From: Gammaproteobacteria bacterium
GTDB lineage: Bacteria > Pseudomonadota > Gammaproteobacteria > Thiomicrospirales > Thiomicrospiraceae
Length of the DNA: 7,876 nucleotides
Assembly: GCA_013153955.1 (NCBI GenBank)
Contig: JAADDM010000261.1
Coordinates: forward strand, 1-7,876
Reading direction: 5' to 3'
Positions 1 to 6,022 of this stretch are shown here, piece by piece. The notes below the pieces were generated by a model. It had not been told where the DNA came from and ran no database searches. It saw only the letters and a list, made by a program, of their open reading frames with translations. The position numbers were made by a program, and so were the translations under genes. Each line of letters starts with the position of its first letter. Position 1 is the first letter of the stretch.

Positions 1-194
1 ACTTACTGAGGACAGTCATTATTTCGCTCTCCCCTCCCCCCATTTATTGACCGCCTTTAGCACTTTTCCCTCACGAGTAAGACATAGGTAGTTTATACCA
101 CTAGGCTATATCATCTAACAAGAAGCATAGTAAATTAAACCTTAATCAGGTACATTCCCAGGCCTAAAAACGTTAAAATGTCTTAATCTCACAT

Positions 195-222
195 TTAACG
201 CCCATTTTTAATTAAACATAAT
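195..222 (+). promoter_or_regulatory. Possible sigma70 promoter of the EIIC-EAL gene
   Basis: TTAACG at 195-200 matches 4 of 6 bases of the -35 consensus. CATAAT at 217-222 matches 5 of 6 bases of the -10 consensus, and the spacer is 16 bp. A start near 229 would give a leader of about 70 bases. The -35 is also the right arm of an inverted repeat (CGTTAAA 171-177 with TTTAACG 194-200), so a regulator could compete with polymerase here. The prediction rests on sequence matches alone. Confidence 0.3.
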
Positions 223-284
223 AGAGCCCCTGTATTGCGATTACAGCCACACATTAACGCCCTAATGCGCGAGTCCCTGATATG

Positions 285-290
285 AAAAGG
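285..290 (+). promoter_or_regulatory. Ribosome binding site deciding the EIIC-EAL start
   Basis: AAAAGG ends 7 bases before the ATG at 298 but only 1 base before the in-frame TTG at 292. The spacing therefore favours ATG 298 and a 670-residue protein over the TTG start, which would add two residues. Confidence 0.55.
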
Positions 291-297
291 TTTGACC

Positions 298-2310
298 ATG
301 GATAAAAGAATAAATCACATGCAAAGGTCTTTATTTGTACTGGCCATACAAGATGGTTTTATTGCACTTGCCCCTTATCTAATCCTTGTCTCAATGTTGT
401 TCTTATTCGGCCACCTTACTGGTTACCTATGGCCTGACAGCCATGTGGCTCACCTGATGCAAAACATACAACCCCCCATTAGACAACTCTCAGCAGTGAT
501 TGTTTTATTCTCAATGGCTTATCACTTTTCAAGGCGCCATGAATGTAATTCAGTGGTTGCCGTGTCGCTTGCACTGTCCGTGTATGGTGCAACGCTTCTC
601 GTTGAAACGCCTACCGGTAGTCCATTATTTAACCAATCAGGCTTTATTATTGATTTTTGGCAACTGTTTATCCCCATCTCTAGTGTCTACCTTCTTAAAG
701 CCCTCTCCTCCAGAACAAACCTCTCCATTGGTGACAGCCATCAAAAAACCTACGCCTGTCATATTTACGAATATATATACACTTTTTTTATTGTTTTTGC
801 AGTGCTCGCCAGTATGGTCTTTGTCCTAAAAGCCCTATTAAGCTATGCTTTTGAATACTATAACGGGGTTTCAATCGGTATCCCTGATACCGGTTCCATG
901 TATCTTCGCTCACTCTTAATACAAATTTCTTGGTTTTTTGGAATACATGGCCCGCACTTTTACGGAGCCATCATGGACAAATCTTTTTTAATGAATGAGA
1001 TTGTTACAGGCCTAACCTACGACTCTTTTTATAAGATATTTGCCGTTGTTGGCGGCTCTGGTATGGGGCTCTCTCTATTGATTGCCCTACTCATAGGTAG
1101 CAAAAATGAGTCGATTCTAAAAATATCTAAAATTTCGATCCCCTTTGTCATTTTTAATATCAATACCCTCTTAATATACGCCTTACCAATCGTTTTAAAC
1201 CGCTATTTTTTAATCCCCTTTATTGGCATTCCTTTATTAAACATCAGCCTTGCGATGATCTTTATTACCCTCGTTCCAATAGACTTTGTCAGCATGACCA
1301 TCCCTTGGACAACGCCGGGGGTCATTAATGCTTGGATGGTATCGAATGGCAGTGCTTGGCTCATTGGATTTCAGTTATTTTTAATCTACTTGAACACAAT
1401 GATCTACCTTCCCTTTATCAAAAAGTATTCAAATATAGAGTCCAGTGAGTACCACTTAGAAAACTTTGAGAAAAACCTAGGATTGACCAATAAATTAATA
1501 TCGCATCAATATATCAACTTTAATAAAGAGATCTACCGCGCCCTCAACTCTAACGTAGAACTTGAAAAAACCATTCAGTTTTTATCTAAAAACAACCTAG
1601 AGGTCTACTATCAACCCAAGGTAGATATTGACACACATACGGCGATGGATTTTGAAGCGCTCCTCAGAATAAAAATGCCCGACGGTTCTATCAAAGGCCC
1701 CTTCTTTTTAGAGACCATTGAACGAGCTGGCCTCGCTGAAGTCATTGATTACTGGGTTTGTAAAGAGGTTAAGAAGGACTTAAAAACTTGGAAATCACTC
1801 GGTTTTAACCCTTGTATCAGTATTAATCTACATCCTGATACCTTAAATAACACTCAAATGGTCAATCAACTCTTATCCTTATTTACCCATGATAATGTTG
1901 AATTTGAAATCCTTGAAAAAGCGGTGACGGAAGGAGACGGAGCGTGCCAGAGTATTCAAAAAATCATTGAACAAGGGTATAAGGTGGCCATAGATGATTT
2001 TGGATCAGGCTATTCAAACTATGTATTTCTAACGAATTTTCAGGTTTCAACTCTGAAATTAGATAAAAGTTTAATTGATTTAATTACACAACAACGTGGT
2101 ACTTATATCTGCCAGCACATTATCTCCTTGTGTAAAGAGATGCACATCCAGACCGTCGCTGAAGGCGTTGAAACGGCCGAACAAGTGGCGCTTCTCAAAG
2201 AGATGGGGGTTGATCGCATTCAGGGCTATTATTTCTCAAAAGCAGTGCCTGCAAAAGAGGTTCTACCCTTTCATCAGCAAGGCCTAAATACAGGATTTAC
2301 CCCCCCCTAA
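298..2310 (+). CDS. PTS EIIC-like membrane domain fused to an EAL cyclic-di-GMP phosphodiesterase
   Basis: This is probably an inner-membrane sensor that hydrolyses cyclic-di-GMP in response to a small ligand. Residues about 10-385 are very hydrophobic, with roughly ten membrane segments, and resemble the lactose/cellobiose-type PTS EIIC family. Landmarks are FFGIHG (His217), LPIVLN (296-301) and PWTTP (336-340). The EAL domain covers about 420-655: YYQPK (437-441), E453-A-L, Asn510, Glu537, Asp566-Asp567 in DDFGSG, Lys587, Glu622 in AEGVE and Gln642 in QGYYF. All metal- and substrate-binding positions known for active EAL enzymes appear present, and there is no GGDEF domain. In the EIIC part, the usual NEP sugar-binding motif reads N289-T290-L291, losing the acidic residue. 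No EIIA or EIIB domain or gene is in the window, so transport is unlikely. The ATG is chosen from its ribosome-binding site. The 3' end overlaps the convergent PepSY gene by 4 bases and carries a C8 tract (2300-2307). The function is inferred from the domains, and the ligand is unknown. Confidence 0.92.
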   Translation: MDKRINHMQRSLFVLAIQDGFIALAPYLILVSMLFLFGHLTGYLWPDSHVAHLMQNIQPPIRQLSAVIVLFSMAYHFSRRHECNSVVAVSLALSVYGATLLVETPTGSPLFNQSGFIIDFWQLFIPISSVYLLKALSSRTNLSIGDSHQKTYACHIYEYIYTFFIVFAVLASMVFVLKALLSYAFEYYNGVSIGIPDTGSMYLRSLLIQISWFFGIHGPHFYGAIMDKSFLMNEIVTGLTYDSFYKIFAVVGGSGMGLSLLIALLIGSKNESILKISKISIPFVIFNINTLLIYALPIVLNRYFLIPFIGIPLLNISLAMIFITLVPIDFVSMTIPWTTPGVINAWMVSNGSAWLIGFQLFLIYLNTMIYLPFIKKYSNIESSEYHLENFEKNLGLTNKLISHQYINFNKEIYRALNSNVELEKTIQFLSKNNLEVYYQPKVDIDTHTAMDFEALLRIKMPDGSIKGPFFLETIERAGLAEVIDYWVCKEVKKDLKTWKSLGFNPCISINLHPDTLNNTQMVNQLLSLFTHDNVEFEILEKAVTEGDGACQSIQKIIEQGYKVAIDDFGSGYSNYVFLTNFQVSTLKLDKSLIDLITQQRGTYICQHIISLCKEMHIQTVAEGVETAEQVALLKEMGVDRIQGYYFSKAVPAKEVLPFHQQGLNTGFTPP

Positions 2311-3737
2311 GCCCTTACACTGCCGATACGATGCTTTTTTTTAAACCAGCGCATGACCCCTGTAAAGAGTAAAACCAACAGCATCAGCGATGCATAATCA
2401 TTTACCCATACCCACCAACTGGCAAAGAAAGTCCCGTCATGCAGCGTGAGCATAATGCTATAGAAACTGCTATCAGGTAACTTAGGGGTATGATGGTCGG
2501 CTTTTTTACTGTGACCGCAAAAAACGACATTCTGCTGATTAACTGTATAAATATCTCTAAACATGTGCGGTAGCTTCGCATTGAGCCAGCCTGTTTCGGC
2601 ATGATACATACGCGAGGGTGCGCCCATGCCACTGACATAGAGCGTATCCCCCAAACGCTTCATTCGATAAGCAAAGCCTTCTGAAACCCGTTGCCAATCT
2701 TGTAAAGAATCACTTTCATAAACCCCATAACGGTTACCCATTCGGTAATGCCATACGCCCTCTTCATCATACTCAATATCGACTGACCAGATATCCTCTC
2801 TTAAAGAGCGGTAAATAGGTGGTAAATGTTCGACTTTAACCGTTACCGATTTAAGCGGTTTACCTAAACCTTCGCTATGGTCTAACACCACGCCAGTCAC
2901 TGCAAACAGTAGCAGTAAAGGCACTGAAAAGAGCACTAACCCATAGCTGTGTAAGCGAATCATCTGCTTAATATTGGCGGCCTTGTTGCTGCGATTTTTA
3001 TTCGCATCGGTTAGGCTTGGCAAGAGTATTTTGCGTTGCTTTAAACGCCTCAGCCCCCACCAAATCCAAGTACCTGAGAGTATGGAAAAAATGAGCAACC
3101 ATGTGGCGACATCATTCAACAGCAGTGACCAGCCATCATCAAACAAGCCTCTGCCATAGTGCAAATCACGGACTAAACGGGAAAGATTAACCTCGTCAAT
3201 CAGCTCATCATGGGGAAGCTCAACCCCTTGCTGATGCTCAATCCCCCCCTCACGATTAAGCACAACCAAAGTTGTCTTTTCAATGCTTGCTAATATTTTG
3301 TGATGATCAACCGCTAATGCGTTAATCCATAGCCCTTCCAAAGCAAACGGCTGCCAGTTTTGACCATAATCAAATGACTGAAGAATCCCTGACTCGGTTG
3401 CTGCTAACAGACGTTCTTCAAACCAGCGCAGTGCATAAATTTGATGCCTACTCGTCAGCTGATACTGCTGACCGCCATCCGTTGAGATATATGCGCCCCG
3501 TAAGCCGCCCACAATAAGCCAGTTGGCATGACCAGGCCTGCTTGTTTTGGCTTGAAAGAGTTTTTTATCTGCTTCTGCAACGCTTTCAGGCAGCAGCGTA
3601 TTAGAAACTGTCCAATCATATTGAAACCGCCACTGATCATGGTTTAGAAAAAAACCCGTTAAACTCAGCACCAACAAAAAAAGGCCGGCCCAGAGGCCTG
3701 CCTTTTTATGAAACTTACGAATGCTTTTTTGAGGCAT
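2307..3737 (-). CDS. PepSY-associated inner-membrane protein, duplicated, with Asp-box insert
   Basis: This 476-residue protein has four strong membrane helices (about 14-31, 210-229, 265-286, 445-464; numbering from the ATG at 3737). It belongs with PepSY-associated TM proteins, some of which, such as FoxB, are haem-containing ferric-siderophore reductases. The chain is an internal duplication. FH-KKAG..LTGFFLNH (about 9-33) matches LHSYG..VTGVVLDH (about 262-287), and LHYG..LLLND (about 192-209) matches LHDG..WVWVND (about 432-447). Histidines 10, 193, 263 and 433 recur at matching membrane edges, as expected for two b-type haems. The first periplasmic loop holds two Asp-box motifs, STDGGQQY (85-92) and SFDYGQNW (121-128), typical of beta-propeller blades; I see no classical PepSY domain. 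The ATG overlaps the receptor stop codon as TAATG, implying translational coupling; a GTG six bases upstream is less likely. A G7 tract (3243-3249) lies within the gene. Metal-chelate reduction is inferred from family and context. Another membrane redox or accessory role is possible. Confidence 0.85.
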   Translation of the reverse strand: MPQKSIRKFHKKAGLWAGLFLLVLSLTGFFLNHDQWRFQYDWTVSNTLLPESVAEADKKLFQAKTSRPGHANWLIVGGLRGAYISTDGGQQYQLTSRHQIYALRWFEERLLAATESGILQSFDYGQNWQPFALEGLWINALAVDHHKILASIEKTTLVVLNREGGIEHQQGVELPHDELIDEVNLSRLVRDLHYGRGLFDDGWSLLLNDVATWLLIFSILSGTWIWWGLRRLKQRKILLPSLTDANKNRSNKAANIKQMIRLHSYGLVLFSVPLLLLFAVTGVVLDHSEGLGKPLKSVTVKVEHLPPIYRSLREDIWSVDIEYDEEGVWHYRMGNRYGVYESDSLQDWQRVSEGFAYRMKRLGDTLYVSGMGAPSRMYHAETGWLNAKLPHMFRDIYTVNQQNVVFCGHSKKADHHTPKLPDSSFYSIMLTLHDGTFFASWWVWVNDYASLMLLVLLFTGVMRWFKKKHRIGSVRA

Positions 3738-5824
3738 TACCACTTAAACTCAGCTCCAATAAAAATCTGTCTTGGCGCCGCTGGCGTGTACTTCTCTTTG
3801 CCGTATGAATACGTTGCAGACTCTGCATAAATCTCATCCGTTAGGTTATTAACCTTGGCAAACCAATTCCAAGATTTATTAACTTGGTAATCGGCTTTTA
3901 AGTTGTACATTTTATAACCAGCGTACTGAGCGGTATGGGCTGAATCCATCCAATATTCACTGCTATAAACTGCTTCAGCCATAACAACCAGGCCTGGTAG
4001 ATTTTGTGGGCGATAAAACCCTCGTAAATTAACTAGGTTATTAGGCGCTGCTGCCATCTCATTATTGCCATAAATAGGATCATTCACGTAATTGTGCATA
4101 CTATAGCTATAGGCTAATTTGGTAGACCATTGTGCGTTAAATCTATGCTTTAAGCTCACCTCTAGCCCTCGATGAACCGTCGTTCCACCATTCGCATAGT
4201 AACGGTCTCCTGCTAAATCGGTATATTGCGTAATCGTATCTGCAATGTCCATATAGTAGAGCGCCACTTCTGCCGCTGTTTGCTTACCCGAGGTTTTATA
4301 ACCAAGCTCAAACGTATTAGACACTTCAGGATCTAGCGTAAAGTCATAACTGGTTTTACTTAAAGAGTACAGACGTGAAGCTGAAGGGACTCTAAAGCCA
4401 TTTGCATAACGCGCGTACACCATAGAATCAGAGGTTAACTTATGATTTACCGAAAGTTTAGGGCTTAGATGCTGATAAGTATCCGAACGCGCACCGGGTC
4501 GGTAGTAGTTTGAGGTTGCATACACACCATCATCGGTATGATTGGTGTAGTCATAACGGTTCACATCATAACGCAGGCCAGCGCTTAGCTCTGTCTTATC
4601 AGAGAGCGTAATATCTGAGTGAAGGTAGGGAGAGACGGACACATAATCCACTGTGTAATCGTAAATCGTACCAGCAGGCACCGTCGTTCCAAATGTGGTG
4701 TCGGTAAAGTACTGCGTATAAAGCTTGGTGCCCTGCGTTAACTCAGTGTCTAGCCCATAAATAAAGCGCCCCCAAGACTGATCCATCGTGCCTTTATGCA
4801 TCACACCCAAGGTATTCTCTTGAGTATCATTATGCGGTAGGTTATTTTCCCAAGTGGCGGTGTATTGATTACGGGTATTTCTAAGATAGAAAATGGTACT
4901 CAAATCAACTGAATCATAACCGTAATTATCCCACTGTAAGCTGACGCGATTATGGTCAAATTTGCGAATGGCATCTAACCCTAAAGGCTGTAATTTAGTG
5001 GTAAGCTTAGACTCAATATCACCCACACTGGTTGGGTTGGTCTCAAGTTCTGTCAGTCCAATTAATGAGCCCGCTTGCTCAGACTCGGAATGGTTTGATG
5101 AGAAAGAGAGCTTAAAGTCATCATCGCCTTCACTAAAGTTGTATTCACCACTGAGTTCATTACGGCTACTGGCTGTATGATCTCGCCAGCCATCGTCTTT
5201 TAAAGCAGAACCCGAGAGACGGTAACTGCTACCATTTTTCAACTGATCACTGACCGAGAAGCCCCCCTGTAATAAACCATCGCTGCCAGTATATACTCTT
5301 ACTTTTCGCTCAAGTGACTCAGCTGGCGCTTCACTTTGAACATTGATGGTTGCGGCAACCGAATCCGAACCGTACAGAGCGGTACCCGCGCCTTTTAGTA
5401 CCTCTGTTGTGCCAGCCGTTTGAAAATTGGTATACGCTAAACCATTATGGTTAAAGAACCCCGATGACTGTACCGGTACGCCGTCTTGAAGGTAGAGATA
5501 ATACGGAGAGGTCGAGTTAGGCATACGAATCGCTGTTTTATGCCCTAGCACCGATCCTGTCTGGTTAATGTTTACGCCCGCAATCGAGTTAAGCAGGTCT
5601 TTTTGAAAGAGCACCTGATCTAATGCAACTTCCTCCGCACCCTTTTTCGCAATCGAAAGCGGTTGATCGACTATTTTTTCAACCGAGCGTGTGGCGATGA
5701 CACTGACTTCATCGAGTTCAAACACCTCAGGTGTTACGGCATAAGCTTGAAGTGTAAATAGGCTCGCCATTACGGCAAATAGTGGCTTTTTGGTCATCTT
5801 ACTTCTCGTCTTCTGTGTCATCAT
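3737..5824 (-). CDS. TonB-dependent outer-membrane receptor
   Basis: This is an outer-membrane active transporter of about 695 residues, a normal length for the family, energised by TonB-ExbB-ExbD (not in the window). A signal peptide ends at AYA (27-29). A TonB-box-like segment follows (ELDEVSVIATR, 36-46), then the plug (about 50-165) with LYLQDGVPVQ and VLKGAGTALYGSDSVAATINV. The 22-strand-type beta barrel fills the rest, with the family's YARYANGFRVPS segment and NLTDEIY near the end. The last residue is Trp695, the aromatic C-terminal signature of outer-membrane barrels. Two adjacent ATGs are possible starts, at 5824 and 5821. The AGGGGG site lies 4 bases from the first and 7 from the second, so 5821 may be the true start. 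An internal ATG (residue 10) would also leave a good signal peptide. It is first in an operon with the PepSY protein, which suggests a ferric siderophore or other metal chelate. The ligand cannot be read from the sequence. Confidence 0.95.
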   Translation of the reverse strand: MMTQKTRSKMTKKPLFAVMASLFTLQAYAVTPEVFELDEVSVIATRSVEKIVDQPLSIAKKGAEEVALDQVLFQKDLLNSIAGVNINQTGSVLGHKTAIRMPNSTSPYYLYLQDGVPVQSSGFFNHNGLAYTNFQTAGTTEVLKGAGTALYGSDSVAATINVQSEAPAESLERKVRVYTGSDGLLQGGFSVSDQLKNGSSYRLSGSALKDDGWRDHTASSRNELSGEYNFSEGDDDFKLSFSSNHSESEQAGSLIGLTELETNPTSVGDIESKLTTKLQPLGLDAIRKFDHNRVSLQWDNYGYDSVDLSTIFYLRNTRNQYTATWENNLPHNDTQENTLGVMHKGTMDQSWGRFIYGLDTELTQGTKLYTQYFTDTTFGTTVPAGTIYDYTVDYVSVSPYLHSDITLSDKTELSAGLRYDVNRYDYTNHTDDGVYATSNYYRPGARSDTYQHLSPKLSVNHKLTSDSMVYARYANGFRVPSASRLYSLSKTSYDFTLDPEVSNTFELGYKTSGKQTAAEVALYYMDIADTITQYTDLAGDRYYANGGTTVHRGLEVSLKHRFNAQWSTKLAYSYSMHNYVNDPIYGNNEMAAAPNNLVNLRGFYRPQNLPGLVVMAEAVYSSEYWMDSAHTAQYAGYKMYNLKADYQVNKSWNWFAKVNNLTDEIYAESATYSYGKEKYTPAAPRQIFIGAEFKW

Positions 5825-5828
5825 AATT

Positions 5829-5834
5829 CCCCCT
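5829..5834 (-). promoter_or_regulatory. Ribosome binding site of the TonB-dependent receptor
   Basis: Read on the minus strand this is AGGGGG, 4 bases before the ATG at 5824 and 7 before the ATG at 5821. It is G-rich rather than a perfect AGGAGG. It leaves the choice between the two adjacent ATG codons open, with a slight preference for the second. Confidence 0.5.
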
Positions 5835-5857
5835 GTAAAATATGTGGAAATTATGCA

Positions 5858-5878
5858 ATAAAATGCTTTCTATTTTAT
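5858..5878. repeat. Inverted repeat over the receptor -10 region
   Basis: ATAAAAT (5858-5864) and ATTTTAT (5872-5878) form a perfect 7-bp inverted repeat with a 7-bp spacer, 34 bp upstream of the receptor ATG. The upstream arm contains the candidate -10, so a bound repressor would block initiation. It does not match the Fur consensus (GATAAT-type hexamers). Its AT-richness means chance cannot be excluded. Confidence 0.4.
5872..5877 (-). promoter_or_regulatory. Candidate -10 element of the receptor operon
   Basis: On the minus strand this reads TAAAAT, 5 of 6 matches to the sigma70 -10 consensus. No good -35 hexamer lies 16-18 bp upstream. Direct repeats occupy that position instead, which fits an activator-dependent promoter. 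The predicted start is near 5865, giving a leader of about 40 bases. Confidence 0.4.
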
Positions 5879-5887
5879 GAAGACTCT

Positions 5888-5915
5888 ATGAAACAACCCT
5901 TAAACAACCCTTAAC
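5888..5915 (-). promoter_or_regulatory. PmrA/QseB-like response-regulator box (11-bp direct repeats)
   Basis: On the minus strand GTTAAG (5915-5910) and TTTAAG (5904-5899) are separated by GGTTG. A second GGTTG follows, then a degenerate third half-site, TTTCAT (5893-5888). On the plus strand the 11-bp unit AAACAACCCTT occurs twice exactly (5891-5901, 5902-5912). Hexamers of YTTAAK type spaced by 5 bp are the pattern known for PmrA and QseB boxes, and OmpR-family regulators generally bind 11-bp-period direct repeats. The third half-site ends 10 bp before the candidate -10, as at class II-type activated promoters. No regulator gene is in the window. Confidence 0.5.
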
Positions 5916-5960
5916 CCAGTCCATCAAAGTATGAAGCAGCTCAATACTCTGAACAGATTA

Positions 5961-5975
5961 AAGCCTTTTTGGCTT
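5961..5975. repeat. Small hairpin between the membrane-protein gene and the receptor operon
   Basis: AAGCC (5961-5965) and GGCTT (5971-5975) flank a T5 loop, 48 bases or more past the stop codon of the gene ending at 6023. As RNA from the minus strand it would be a 5-bp stem with an A5 loop and no U tract. It is a weak candidate for ending that transcript. Confidence 0.2.
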
Positions 5976-6022
5976 AGAAATGACCCGAATGCCACTTCAT
6001 AAATCTTTCTGAATAAGTAACA

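Larger units (their letters stand above)
1..297. other. Non-coding leader upstream of the EIIC-EAL gene
   Basis: I see no supportable gene here. One frame is open from the left edge to a stop at 89-91 (29 codons) but has no recognisable content, so it could only be the tail of a gene outside the window. The first 45 bases are pyrimidine-rich with C runs. The right half is AT-rich and holds a weak promoter and three TTAACG-type motifs: CGTTAA at 171-176, TTAACG at 195-200 and TTAACG at 253-258. Two near-identical blocks, ACATTTAACGCCC at 191-203 and ACATTAACGCCC at 251-262, lie 60 bp apart. Confidence 0.6.

Noticed and set aside
2..91. Tail of an upstream gene at the left edge
   Set aside because: The frame is open for 29 codons, but the low-complexity, proline- and serine-rich translation shows no recognisable content. 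It may be chance.
292..297. TTG at 292 as start of the EIIC-EAL gene
   Set aside because: The AAAAGG site is only 1 base away from it, while the ATG at 298 is 7 bases away.
500..829. Alternative-frame gene of about 109 codons inside the EIIC domain
   Set aside because: It overlaps fully conserved EIIC sequence, has no ribosome binding site, and reads as a frame shadow.
2402..2638. Overlapping minus-strand gene inside the PepSY gene
   Set aside because: The translation has no family signal and lies in an alternative frame of a well-supported gene. It is a shadow frame.
5825..5900. Fur box upstream of the TonB-dependent receptor
   Set aside because: The inverted repeat there is ATAAAAT-N7-ATTTTAT. 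It lacks the GATAAT-type hexamers and 1-base centre of a Fur site.
5891..5917. CRISPR or mobile-element repeat
   Set aside because: There are only two exact 11-bp copies, with no spacers, no cas genes and no transposase. A regulator box is a better explanation.
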